NCBI GenBank assembly: GCA_019095985.1
Contig: CM032666.1
Location: forward strand, 48,185,563 to 48,249,562
DNA length: 64,000 nt
Reading direction: 5' to 3'
Origin: Streblospio benedicti
Lineage: Eukaryota > Annelida > Polychaeta > Spionida > Spionidae
The position numbers were made by a program, and so were the translations under genes. Shown piece after piece: positions 13,701 through 25,399 of this stretch. Numbering within the stretch: the stretch's first letter is position 1; each line of letters begins with the position of its first letter. A model generated the notes under the pieces. The model saw only the letters and a program-made list of their open reading frames with translations. It was not told where the DNA came from and did no database searches.

Positions 13701-15360
13701 TTAGTATTTCTTCCGGAAGGAAGAAAGGTGGAAGTTTCCGCGACTGCGGAAACTTCGGCCAGCGGAAGAAATTGCCAACACGGTCAAAAAGTTAATTTTT
13801 TGTTGGGACTTCAAATAAAGATATACTTAGAAATTCAAACTTTAATGGGTGCTATAATTTTCCACCATAACTTGCTCATCTTAACTTCCACTTAAATCAT
13901 AGATAAACAAAAGTACAAAGAGGTCAATTGCATTATTATGTACAAGTAACAACTTCCTGTACTGTAATATAGCGTACAATTAAGTGCATTGGGGATGGAA
14001 GTGACCAATTACATAGTAGCTGATTACTTCTTTCTAGAAAAGTTTAATAAATTTATAAACAGTACGTTCACAGCCATCCTTTGTCTTACAGGGGTCAATC
14101 ACGCATAATAATGTGCATTTGAATGGAAATCTTATTGGGCACAAGTTTTAAATGATATTTTGCTAAAAAAAAATTATGACCCCGTGCTGACAGAATAGGC
14201 ATCTCTGGGTACTGCACCTTGGTTGGGGTATATTAAAATGTTAGAGTTTCTGGATTTAAAATATTGTATTTATGAGACCCTTATTAAAGACACACACAGA
14301 TATTTAGCTTTTTATCAACTGAAATGAAAAGATGCGATGTAAGTGTAATGTGGCAAGTTTGTTCCATTTGAAAAAGACCACTTAACCGACACAGAGATCG
14401 TGTAAAATAGAAAAGATGTACTTGTGTAAAAGAGACCTATATAGACTGGCAATGACGTAAATGTATTTGGTACTTTTTAGGCAAAAGAGATGTTGTTTTA
14501 AAAAGTGTTCAGATGAGCTTGCTGCTACTACCGTCACCTGTTCGTGAAGAAATAAAATGTTTGTTAGCATTTATGAAGCAAGCTTCAGATCAGACGTTAA
14601 AGCTGAGTTTTACAGTAAGTGACTGTCTTTATTTCACTTTCTAAGTTTGAATGTAACCAGAGTCTATGTGATGTGGTCCTTTTACCTCACTTGGAATCAA
14701 GTCTAATGACATTGCATATGAAGAAATATAATTGTAAGTCAAAGAAAAAAATAAATGCTTAAACAATGTAAATTAATATAAATTAAGTATTTTTATACAA
14801 AAAAACATTAATTATAACATTATGTATTTGGTTGTTACATAGTTTCAGTATTAGTCTATACATTCCAGATGGATAATAGGCAACTTCTGGAGAAAACTTT
14901 TACACCAGCAATCATAAAAGATAAGATTTTAACCCCGCATCAAGCAGGTCAGCTGATTCTTTTTATGATGGATCATGCAGATAAATTGTGTGATGTTCCT
15001 GATGATGTTGAAGATCTCGTACTGGCACGAATCGATGAATTAACACATGGAATGAAACCTCCTGTGAAAGGTAAACTGAAAAAGTGTGTAAACCTTTTGA
15101 AATGTAATGGTTGGGATTTCTTATTTGTAAGTCTAACATTGGAATTTTCTATTTCAGAAGTAGCATTTTGCAACAGAGTGTCGAGGGATGAATACAAGAA
15201 GCAGCAGGCTCATTGTACAAATATGGCTATTGTGGACCTTATGAATGCCATTATAGATGATACAAAACTGTCTTTAAAGGAAAAAAAGTCTCGACTAAAA
15301 CAGTTTCAGAAAACATATCCTAAACTTTATGAAGAACGATTTTCTGACATGAAATGGTGA
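7717..15360 (+). CDS. DEPDC7: DEP domain-containing protein 7
   Basis: Coding exons with matching phases: 7717-7720 (tentative), 8057-8259, 9806-9982, 10100-10299, 10442-10566, 10767-10941, 11453-11594, 11736-11808, 14481-14614, 14869-15070 and 15158-15360. The product is about 545 aa; human DEPDC7 is 511. Residues 3 to about 110 form the DEP domain: GPFRATQLW at its start, DNCFSSSDAVDVVF at the core, LCQLMVENNVFEPV across the second junction, then FEDSSSKFYRF. A low-complexity Ser/Asp region follows. The conserved C-terminal half has ELWKEVALARLLTFLDIPLLD, LHLGLLNLLMQGKRDVVLKS and KDKILTPHQAGQLILFMMDH, ending LKQFQKTYPKLYEERF. DEP domains usually bind membranes or receptors; human DEPDC7 has been linked to CARMA-dependent NF-kB signalling. 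The first exon (ATGG then a gtatgt donor) is a guess that fits the phase; the true start could lie elsewhere. The last intron (87 bp) is open in frame. Confidence 0.9.
8369..9522 (+). mobile_element. Penelope-like element, truncated, with inverted second 3' end
   Basis: Two nearly identical arms of about 400 bp lie in opposite orientation (about 8369-8770 and 9078-9483), with only a handful of mismatches. Between them, on +, sits the C-terminus of a GIY-YIG nuclease: AFAKHIRESHVN, FKMNIIQSYKKPLERQ, REGVEIARC and LNSRLDHYQP, stop near 9065. The right arm is the natural 3' UTR of that frame and ends with AATAAA (9446). Both arms carry the stem-loop seen at other Penelope 3' ends in the window. 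The 13-bp direct repeat ttcagtagaaaca flanks the whole unit (8356-8368 and 9523-9535) and is best read as a target-site duplication. A truncated inverted partner copy is a known Penelope arrangement. It sits in an intron of the DEPDC7-like gene. The near-identity of the arms suggests a recent insertion. Confidence 0.7.
11086..11405 (-). repeat. interspersed repeat, uninterrupted copy
   Basis: The - strand of this intron segment matches the two flanks of the MITE at 16654-17502: 'cataacttcc.tttgaacaaaa' and 'gacat.ctttggt.cata' on one side, 'attagtaagggtagtt' and 'atatacaagtagcta' on the other. Here the two halves are continuous, so this copy shows the family before that insertion. The alignment is clear from about 11270 to 11400; the outer boundary near 11086 is less certain. 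Confidence 0.65.
11974..13783. mobile_element. non-autonomous hAT DNA transposon
   Basis: The element starts CAGGGTTGGCAA and ends TTGCCAACACGG, an imperfect (10 of 12) terminal inverted repeat close to the hAT consensus CAGTGTTGGCAA. It is flanked on both sides by the 8-bp direct repeat tcaaaaag (11966-11973 and 13784-13791), the target-site length expected of hAT. Both ends carry further TTCCGGAA palindromes (11989-11996, 13711-13718). At 1810 bp it has no transposase frame, so it depends on a transposase made elsewhere. An internal stretch near 12995-13065 repeats 'attaagatttt'. It lies in the intron between the exons ending 11808 and starting 14481 and does not disturb either splice site. 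Confidence 0.8.
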
Positions 15361-16500
15361 TTTTGTGATCTTGTAAGAGAAGAACGTTGTCTTGCCCATA
15401 AATTTCAGGATAGTCAACGCATGAATGATCGTTACTTTTTTCATATTACCTAGACTGTGGCACACCAGCCTTTCCACGCCGCAAGGTTAGGTTGTATGGA
15501 GCGGCACCTCTTACCAGTCTGAATGATGGAGTCTACATAGTAAAAAGCACTAGTTGATTTAATAAGTGTTATGTAGCATTAGATGATGATCTATGATAAA
15601 CTAAGCAGGAGATAATTGCATGATCCCCTGTTGGAACAGAGGTGAGTGCTTCACAATGCACTTACTACACCTTAACAGTCTCCAGGACCAGTCAGTGAAC
15701 ATTCATTTCCTTGCATGTTAGTTCAGATTCTTAGACAAAATTATTGTTAGTGTCAATAGTCTTTTGTAAATTGCATAGACACTTAAAGTTGTAATAATTT
15801 CTTTTATGTTTATTCACACGAATTGTTAGCATATTAACTGGTCTTTAAACGGCCATTTTGGTACTCTGCTTGTCAGTGGCCTAATATTTCCAATTATACA
15901 CAATTGGGGGGAATTGTTTGGATTATCCTGTGTCAATGTGGTCAATTTCTCCAGAGTATTTTTTTTTAAACTGAAGAAACAACAGTATTAATTTAATTAG
16001 TGTAAATGAAGGAGTGGTTGTGAAATGAAAAGAAAAATTAATCTTTTAGAATGTTGTATGCTAGTGTAAATGAAATAACTGCATTTCAGTTATAATATTT
16101 ATAACTATTAAAGTAGTATTAGTTCCATGTGATCATGTCTTAACTTCAAGGGATTTTCTTTTTACTTAAATGATAATGGTGAATTTTCGTGGTTTATTAT
16201 GAAAAATGAAAGCATCACATGAAATTCTTTGTAGTAATATGAAATCCAATTAATGATTACATTTCTTGTTTGAAACCATTGTAGTCTATAAATAAATCTT
16301 TATGATGTCATGTAATCATGCAATATACATTCCAGTTCATATAGAAAATAATTTTATGCCTTCAACAAAGGACCAACCAAATGTTCTATGAATTGATTCA
16401 TGAACTGTTTTTGATAGGTTTGATTTTTGTGGGCAATAACAGTATAATATATATTTATTTATTCTACTAATTGAATAAAGATGTGTTTCTATATTTGTGT
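15361..16500 (+). other. 3' UTR region of the DEPDC7-like gene
   Basis: AT-rich, non-coding sequence after the TGA. The best polyadenylation signal is AATAAA at about 16475, which would give a 3' UTR of roughly 1.1 kb. Another AATAAA near 16291 could serve a shorter form. No other gene seen. Confidence 0.5.
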
Positions 16501-16559
16501 AAGTTATGAATTATTTGGAAGTGGTGATTATTCTGAGCTGAAAACATGCATCAATGTTA

Positions 16560-17600
16560 GAGTTCGTACTTTAACCATCCAAACTTTCCTTTCCCCCATA
16601 ACTTCCTTTGAACAAAATGGATTTCTATAAAAATGACATTCTTTGGTACATAAGGGAGTGCTCATTATTTAAATCAGGGGGGGGGGTCTGAAGAAATCCA
16701 GGGGGGGGGGGGTTCTCTATTTTTGTACAGATATTTTAGGGGAGTGGGGTCATGAATTTTGTACCAAGTACAAGAAGGGGGGTTGTCTATTTTGTGCCAG
16801 GGTAATAATAAAGATTTATTTTCATTTTACCTTCATTACATGGGTAAAACACCTCTAGGAAGTGCTCATGTCAAGAGCAGTGCTCACGTTATGGGCACAT
16901 CCATCGTAGTGTTGATCATTTTTACGTACATCTCCAAGGAAACGCACACGTTAGGCATAATAACAATACATAGTCAGAGATAAGCATCTAAAGATAAATT
17001 GCCAATATGTTTACTTAAGGAAAAAATAAATTTTGATATACATATTTGCCCATGAACATTAGTAACCATAATTCAGGCAAAGCGGTATGTGGAGAAATGT
17101 GGTGTTTGCAATCGGGGAGACGTTTTACGGTAGTCACAACTACATCTCGTGAAATGCCCATAATGTGAGCAAAAAACCATTTTTTTTTAATACTTGGGGT
17201 ACTGGATAGAACTTTAACTATACTTAATTATCTGTTAAAATATCATATATTTATGAAAGAAATTACATAGTAAGTGGGCCGTTTCGGAAAACTGCCCATA
17301 GCGTGAGCAGTTTCTCTACCAATTTATATAATCTAATTGGGGCATAAAAACATTTGATAGGGGGGGGGTCACCCATTTTGTAAATAAAAAAAAGGGGGGG
17401 GTGCCATTTTTGTAAATAAAAATAAGGGGGTGTCATGAATGTTGTACATGAACATCTGACCTAATCCTCACACTCCCCCGGCAATAAATAATGGGCAGTC
17501 CCTAATTAGTAAGGGTAGTTATAAATCAGCTTGATTGTACAAATACATACTGATATACAAGTAGCTATGTTGAGTTGAGACCACACATAATTCGACCACT
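16560..17600 (+). repeat. interspersed repeat, copy split by a MITE
   Basis: Left part about 16560-16653 and right part 17503 to about 17590 together match the - strand of 11270-11400. The Harbinger-type MITE interrupts it. The host repeat is unclassified; no coding capacity is seen. Confidence 0.6.
16654..17502. mobile_element. Harbinger/PIF-type MITE with TAA target duplication
   Basis: The termini are GGGAGTGCTCATTATTTA and, inverted at the right end, GGGACTGCCCATTATTTA, with G-rich subterminal blocks (near 16678, 16700, 17360, 17393). TAA is present on both flanks (16651-16653 and 17503-17505), and the uninterrupted repeat copy at 11086-11405 has a single TAA at the matching point. A 3-bp TWA target duplication with a GGG-starting terminal repeat is the mark of the Harbinger/PIF superfamily. 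The 849-bp element has no transposase. A decayed Harbinger transposase lies at 39811-40735, but no sequence evidence ties the two together. Confidence 0.75.
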
Positions 17601-18929
17601 ACGCTTTTTATGAATTTCAATTTTTTCACACCATGCACATCAGTTGTACTAATTGGCTAATTACTTGTAGTAAAGTGTTCCACAATATTTTCAATCAGTT
17701 ATGCAAGAACATTTTTTTAACTCCACTGTTGGCGTTTTGTGATCTCATACCTAAAATCTACGGGTACATTGTGTGTAGTTTTCTGTTATCCATTTAGTGA
17801 GACTAGGCTTAATAACATGTAAACAATTACACGTGCATTTGTTTACAAGCCAAAAATATTCTTGATAAATCTAGAAGCATTTTTATTTTTTAAGACTAAA
17901 GATAAAATATCGTATTCCAAAAACTTGCAACGTAAGTAGAGGTACTCTTATAGATGGTAATGTAAGGTCACTAAAACTAGTATCCTTTAAACAATAGATC
18001 TACACGTGTAATTCAATAATACCATCGTCTGTCAAAACAAATGAATTCTTAAAGGATTGAACCTCGTCAGCTTCTGACAGACTCACAGAGGATTGAACAT
18101 TGCCAGTCTCGGACATAGGAAATTGCTAAAACAACTGATATCATTTATAGCATTTGTGACCGCGATGATCTATCATGATAGGTATTATACCTTACGTCAG
18201 CAATAGACAAAATTAGACACCAAATCGTCATGCATTATCGGTTCAATGTATTCTGGAATGACAAAGAATCTTTTTTTTTTTAGAATGTACAGTTTATTCT
18301 TCCATTTTTAGAGACTGCTGATGTAAACAAAGCTACATTTATCCACACGTAAGTTTACACTAGTATATTCTTGACTGATAGTATTTAATAAGTGCACAGC
18401 AGACTAGCTGTATGCAACATTCTTAAAAGTACGTGGATATATGTTTATCACATTAACAGTGACTCTTCATTGAAGACTGGTGCACTGACTGCACTCTACC
18501 CATAGATCTTCATGCCTGCTGCTAACCCATGTATTGGGTTAGGCTGCTGCTAGATCTAATAAGATCTGATACAGATGATTTGCTGAATACTTAAGTTTAT
18601 GATAAACAAGTTTGGAATCTGACGTAATTTTCACTAAAGAACATCTAGACTAGATACCAGTCGCAGAGCTATATACACACTATTTGGTTGTTTTTTAATT
18701 TTTTTTTACACCACAATGGTCAACCCTAGCCATTTAAAAATCTTTGGGCACATTTGATGTTTGAAATGATAGGTTAAAATATAAGATAAATGTGAGGCAA
18801 TGACCTCGGCAGAATCTTTTATATTGTTTGCAGACAATATTAAAAGAACAAAACAATTGAATTGTGTGCATAGCTGAATTGTTTGTGTGATTAGTGTTCT
18901 CTAGCTTGTAAATTCCATTTTAGCTGAGA
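17600..18929. other. spacer and probable 5' region of the TCP11L1-like gene
   Basis: No coding exon seen. The sequence ccattttag directly before the ATG exon (18915-18923) looks like a splice acceptor, so at least one non-coding leader exon probably lies somewhere in this stretch. I cannot place its donor with confidence. Confidence 0.4.
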
Positions 18930-21900
18930 ATGGCTGATAAACCAGACGAGAAGAAATCACCGCATAAAGAAGATGGAGGTGGAAGTGATCCTAATACTCC
19001 AGAAAAGTCTAAGCGAGCTCGAACACACAGTGAAGGCTTATCTGATGCAGACAGTCCGCGATTAGAGGAAATGCCTCTTATGGTTGCAGGTTTGTGCATT
19101 GTTTTAATACTAATTACACCATACAATTCCATGAAATTATAATATATTCTCAAGAAAACCCTCGCTTCCGCTTCCTGTTTACCCGATGATTAAAAAACGC
19201 ATGTGTGCAGTATTGGCGTAAATAAGAAAACGTCTAGAACGTGTTCTGTTTTAACAAAGGAAACGTAGTGTTTGGTGTACAGCGTTTCACCTGTCCAGTG
19301 TGATTGGTTGGCAAGGTACAGGTATTTGCTGTATTAATGTTGGCAAAGTTAAAGCCCCCAGAAACTTTTATTCGCAGTATCCAATATCCAGTTTATACGG
19401 TACGCTGCTAGAGATATATTTACAACATTAATCATACCCACATTATCTCTTAATACACCATAATATTTATAGGAAAATATATACAAGTAAGTTTAATATC
19501 GTATAATTTTAAAGTAATTCCATTTGTTTTATTTTGTGTTTGTTGTATTATTGTAAGGATGGTAATCTATATTGTACTAAAATATAAATAATGTAAATGT
19601 AAAATAATATAAATTGAACAACAGTGATTGTTAAACAGATTGAAAAGGAGGCTGTTGCCTTGAAACCAAGTTTCAAACAAAGAATAAATTTTTTTAAACT
19701 TTAGGAATTTTTCGTTTATTGCATGGATAAGAAAGACTATACATATTATTAGCAGCCTCTGTTGCAAAAGCTGTCCAGTATCTTATACAATGAGTTTTGA
19801 TTCATAACTAATACAATTTATGACAGCATAGAGTAGAAATATCATGTCAAAAATGGATTAATTTCCGTGCATTTAAATGGTCACGTGTCAATGTTATCAC
19901 CTAGTGGGTGTGTGATCACGTGACGTGTGACACAGGGGTTGACAAGATAAATTATACACATAATAAAAGTTAGCAGGCATACATAATAGAATTTCACAAA
20001 ATTGATAACAATGTTAATTTATCATATTCAGCGTCACCACCCAAGTTTGTATCGATGGAAGAAATTATGAGTGCAGCTGCTGGGGTCTCTAATATGGCTC
20101 TGGCTCATGAAATTGCAGTTGATGCAGATTTTAAAATCAACCCAGTGGAACCACCTCCTAACAGGTATGTTATTGAATAGAGGCCTATTGCATGTGATGT
20201 GTGTAATACAGTACAAGCATTTTTGCCCTTATATCTAATATCCAAAATTTAATGACGTGTTTGTTTGCCAGCCAGTCCATCAACATCCTTATCAATTTTG
20301 GTTTCTTACTTATGGAAAATAATACCATGAACATGGGCTTTGAAGGCTGTGTGAAATGGAAAGCCATGAAATCCACAATGGTGCAAAAGAAATTAGATGA
20401 TGTTCAATGGAACTATTCTTATATGTATATTGATCTGTGATATACGGCTTTAAACCAAAGAGATAGATGAGTTAAAAGTAATTTTGTTAAAATAGTCTCA
20501 TGCATTGTGTTGTGTAATTATCATATGTGGTTTCTCACAATTGCTCCCCCGACCCCATTATCTGGATATATCGATTATTCAAATGTCCATCCAATTACTC
20601 TACATGTCCTAATCAAAATAGGTTGTACTGTAGTGCTATGGACTTGAATAAAGAATCTTCTTCTGTCAATGTATGATAATTCATGCTTCTTTATTTCTAT
20701 CTACAAATTTCTTAATTTCTTTAAAAAAAAACATGTTTAAAAATCCAATTAAATTTTACAGTCTTGCTCGCAATGTCAAAGAAGTTATGCAAAGAGCATT
20801 TTGGGATGCCCTTGATGAAAAATTAAAGGAAGATCCTCCAGATTTATCACATGCTGTTGTATTATTGCAAGAAGTGAAACAGGTAGAGTAGAACTTCAAA
20901 TTAGGACCACCTATATAAAGATACCATCTACACAATGAGACCACCTCTCCATTCGGATCACTTGAGCCTTGTCTTGGGGTGGTTTTAATATTGAGGTGCT
21001 ACTGTTGTAGCTAATACCTAAGGAGTAATTTGTGGAAAACATTTTATAATTTTAGATAAACTAAACACATTGCACTTAAAATCTTTACCTAAAACTTTTA
21101 ATTTCATAATGAAATAAATAATTATTTTGACTTATGGTGCAATGGAAATGGCACTTTTGAACATTTTTTAAATTCTTTATCTTATTTTATAACATGGTGA
21201 TAGTTTCTAGCTAAATCATGTGCTGAACTGAGATGATCTAGAATTTATCATAATGAAATAAAAAGTAGAAGCTTCTTACTAATTATAACTACCAACAAGA
21301 AATTTTGTAAATTCACCAATATCACCGCTTTATTATTTGAAAAAAAAAATTCTTTATCAAGGTGCATTATTCAAATGTTCTTCCTTTTGTAGAAATTGTT
21401 TGACTTGTTGCTACCGCAACACCAGAAAATTCGACAACAAATTGATGAAGTTCTTGATATGGAATTAATTGAACAAAAAGCAGAACATGGTGCTATTGAC
21501 TTTCATTACTATGCAGGTGAGAAACTTGGGCATTTGGTGATCATTAAATGATAATCAGGGGCGGGGGGGGGGGGGGGGGGGTGCTTATAATATATGCTGT
21601 TTAATAAATTTTAATGTAAGTAACGCTTGGAATTTGTGTGTTGTGTGGCTGAGCCATGTACGGAGCAATGCCAACATTTGTTGTTTTGTTGTGTTCTTGG
21701 ACATTTATAATCAATAATTATGATTTTTTTTTTAATGCAAGCAGAAACTATTACATAGATGTTTTGGGGTTTTGATTCATTTATAGATTTTCAAGTGTTA
21801 TCATTTGGTGATATCCCATTTAATCATGTTTTAGAATTTATTATCTCGCTTCTGGCTAAGCTGTGTGCACCAGCACGAGATGAACAAATAGCACAACTTA

Positions 21901-24900
21901 CACAGATAAAAGATGTTGTTCCACTGTTCAAGTAAGTGGCATAATTCAATTGTATCAATTTCATTAACAAATAAAGTTCATGTTTAAGGTGTTAGACTGC
22001 CTAATAATTGCTTGTAATCTCTTTTGCCATCCAAGCACCACCAAGTCTGCCTTAATGTAGAAAAATTTGCATTCCTTTCAGTGGAAAAATTATTTGCATT
22101 TGTAGAGTAAGAAATGTGAAATGATGATCCAGGTACAAAGCATATTAAATGAGTTAGAATATTTTCAGAGAGGTGTTTGCAGTTTTAGATCTCTTGAAGG
22201 TAGACATGGCAAATTTCACAATACAGCAGATAAGGCCGTACATACAGCAGCAGTCAGCTCAATATGAAAAAATAAAGTTTGATGAGTTTCTAAAACAGCA
22301 GAAAGGTATATGACCTTTACCATTTCTACCTAAAAGTAATTTCTCACTCGTTAGTAATACAATATTATTTTAAAGTGGCATCTTTTAGATTTGAAGGCAT
22401 AGTACTAAGTAACAATGGTTGATGTTGGAAATCATCATTCTCTTGTATATGATATTCAGAAAAGAATATTGACGGCCTGCAGTTTACAAAATCGTGGTTG
22501 GACAGAAATTATATAGTCTTGAAAGAAAAATCTCAAGAAACATCACGAGCCTCTTCAGCTGCAGAAAATCTCTCCGGACCATTTGCCTCAAAAGTGAGTC
22601 CCAATGAAGTGCTGACGGAAGCATACATAGAGTTATTGCAGTGGGACTTTGAACATTTGGTATTTCCAGAGGTAATATTTAACATCATATTTCTATTCTA
22701 ACAGATTTGTAAACTACTATATGCTTTTCTATAAAAGATTGTCAAACACATAATGACAATTATTACACATTGTAATTGTTGTATAAATATGACTTCAGAC
22801 TGTTCTTATGGATGAATCTCGTCTCGTATCAATTGCCCAAAAAGTGAAGTGGCTGTCTCTCGTGTCATCTGTACTTCTAGTCACCTATAATACAGTTGGA
22901 GGACCCTTGGCTGGCATGCCTGGGTTCAAAGAAAAGCTAAGAGATTCGATGCAAGCTATATTAGCAGGAGTTCCTGAAAGGTGGGTGCATATTGATTTAA
23001 GAATTAATAACTGACAACTAGTGACAAGTCATTTTGTCTCCAGAAAAAATAACTTTTGCTAAGTCAGAACAAATCTGATGTTTAAAGCTGTTAAATGCTT
23101 GTATTCTTTTTTTCCAGTAAGTTGAAAGAAGCCATGCAGAATGTTGCTGTTCAGGTGAAAGAAGATGTTCAGAAGGTTCTCAGTAGCCATGATTTCGCCA
23201 TTCTTGATGATGCTCGGCAGGCAGTATTAAAGGGTCAGATAGAGGCTACAGCTGACCCACAGCAAACGATAAGAAAACTAATGAGTATGTTAATTTATCA
23301 TACGATCGTTAAAATGTTCATAACAAACTATTCATATTGCATGATATATTTGTGTGTATTTTGATACAGAAATTTTAAGTATATTTATTTCCCACAGGTT
23401 CCCTGGGGGAAATGATTGTTTTTGACTGGGTATGCACTGTGTGAGGGTGCTCTTCTGACACACCTCTTAATGTCCAATTCTTATTGGCTCAACCCGACCT
23501 TGAGACCAATGTCAAACCCTAGTCTTTTTTCATGATTTTTTGTTAAGCACCGCCCTCGGCTTTAAAGTACTCTGTAAACGGTCAAAGTCATGATCGAGAG
23601 TGCTAAATGAAGCAGTCTATTGGTTAAATTATGTCACACCCACCAGTCCTCCACTCTAAGTGGCCGAGATGGATTTCTTGCATAACAATTTTGAGGTGAC
23701 CTGCCCGCCCCTGAGCTGTCAATCACGTCGCATAGCCAATCAGAGCAGCATAGTAAAACTTTCATTCATGATTTGGTGTAAAATTGCATCAACAATAAAA
23801 ATTACTCCTCCTAACCTGGGGGACCCAACATAAAACGTGTAACACCCGGTGGGGTGTGTGGGTGGCTTTGCCCCCCAGGAGTTGGGTTTAGTTGAGGGTG
23901 CCCGGGGAGCGTCTGGGGGGGTAGGCCCTCGCCCTTATGAAATAAAAAACGGGGGGGGTTGGGGGGTACCCTCCCCAAAATAACATTGAGAAATAATTTA
24001 AAAAAATTGTCATAATGTGCTCCTGCCTATAATACTGCTATCAACTATAGAGGTGGTGTTCTTATATTTTGGGGTGTGTGGGAGGCTTTGCCCCCCAGGA
24101 GTTGGGTTTAGTTGCATGTCTTCTATGTACGTCACGGCAACACGGTATGCAGTACTCTTTATAAGGAAAATTCCCGTAATAAAAATAAACATAAAAATAA
24201 CAAAGGTATCATAATGGTCGAAGATTCATGTTGCACACCTATATACAGGTTGAAAAACATAGATTCTGGATAACTATACATTATTACTGTGGTAGGATTC
24301 AGAAATGAGTAAACTCCATTTTTCTTGTATGCCGAAATATATGTGAACCACCAATAGCTACACTTTGATAAAATTAAAAAGATATATATATATTTTTTTT
24401 TATTGGAAAAAAATGTATCATGGGAATCATTTTAGATTGGTTGACATTTATTAGACATGTTATGCTCTCGCTGTCTGTTCATGGCAAGTCATTCACACCC
24501 CTGTGGGAAATTCATACGTTCCTTAAACGTTTGCTGATCTAGTGTTTTTTGTTTTTATTGCAGCATCTCGAATATTGGGATTTCTCAGAATGGTCATATC
24601 TCACAGTAAACCTCAGCAGGTTCAGATACCACCAGGTATTACAGCTTTGATACATTATTTAGTTAAAAACTTGAATTACTGTTCAGCCAAATACTTTCAT
24701 AAGTTTACCTTATGGATAGCGACTTAAATTACAGTAACTTGTAAGACATAGGCTTTGATGGATATGAATAATTTGTTGTCACACAATGTTGTTTGTAATT
24801 TTTACTGTCTGTTCATAGGTTTGTCAGCTGTGTCAAAGGAGTTGAATGAAATGACAGGAAGTTTTCTTCGCCTAGTCAACCACAATCGTAATGTATTTGG

Positions 24901-24976
24901 TGCACATTATGCAGAAATCACCAAAAACATTATAAGTAAAGATTTAGAAAGATCATTAGCTGAAGAGGTTGACTAA
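18930..24976 (+). CDS. TCP11L1: T-complex protein 11-like protein 1
   Basis: Eleven coding exons join without phase conflict: 18930-19089, 20032-20164, 20762-20882, 21393-21516, 21835-21931, 22169-22305, 22460-22671, 22799-22980, 23118-23284, 24564-24635 and 24819-24976, ending in TAA. The product is 520 aa; human TCP11L1 is about 509. Residues 1-50 are charged and disordered ([21 protein letters not shown]). The TCP11 domain follows, with [60 protein letters not shown] and, near the C-terminus, [21 protein letters not shown]11 family proteins are helical; the testis member regulates sperm signalling, while the TCP11L1 role is poorly defined. An in-frame TAG precedes the ATG. The gene follows DEPDC7 in the same orientation, as in human. 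TCP11L2 is the main alternative name; the neighbour argues for TCP11L1. Confidence 0.92.
19470..19690 (+). mobile_element. possible solo Penelope-like 3' end
   Basis: In the first intron of the TCP11L1-like gene, 'tgaaaaggaggctgttgcct' followed by 'tgaaaccaag' (from 19641) has the layout of the stem-loop in the 8369-9522 element (tgaaaaggagactaaggatc...tcgaaaactag), with an AATAAA at 19681. No coding remnant accompanies it. The left boundary is uncertain. Confidence 0.35.
21559..21582 (+). repeat. poly-G tract in intron
   Basis: A run of about 24 nearly pure G residues in a TCP11L1-like intron; a likely replication-slippage site. Confidence 0.9.
23398..24240. repeat. repeat-rich insert in TCP11L1-like intron
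   Basis: This part of the long intron between 23284 and 24564 is less AT-rich than its surroundings. It contains a direct repeat of about 45 bp around 'ggctttgccccccaggagtt' (near 23867 and 24086), separated by G-rich and C-rich runs. It resembles a decayed transposable element, but I found no terminal repeats or coding remnant that would classify it. Confidence 0.45.
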
Positions 24977-25377
24977 GCAATAAAGGGTTACATGAACTGT
25001 TGAGTGAACTAAGGCATGCCATGCATGCAACATGGATGTTGTTTTTCAGAGGCATGTGTTCTATTTTCTTGGTGTAAATTGAAAAGATGTGTTTTATACA
25101 TCAGTGTCTCAATTATTGTTGTCATCCTATATGTTAAGGTATATACTGACACGTATTTTGAAAATTATTCTATGAATGAAAAGAAATATATGGACATATA
25201 CAAGAAATCCATGTTATGTTAAAATACAATTTCACTATATTTTAATGTGTTCTATTTTGCACTGTTTTTTTATATTTATACTTTTTCAATTGTTTATATG
25301 TTCATAGTACATGTACTAAGTTATGTGATGCACCATGCTGCATTCTGGGTTGTCATAACACCCTATGTGGTGAACAG

Positions 25378-25383
25378 AATAAA
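25378..25383 (+). terminator. polyadenylation signal of the TCP11L1-like gene
   Basis: AATAAA about 400 bp after the stop codon at 24976. It is the first canonical signal in the 3' region. Confidence 0.6.
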
Positions 25384-25399
25384 AGAATGGAACTAATAA

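Noticed and set aside
24010-24214. Overlapping open frames in a TCP11L1-like intron
   Set aside because: They sit in repeat DNA, lack splice-phase support and have no domain.
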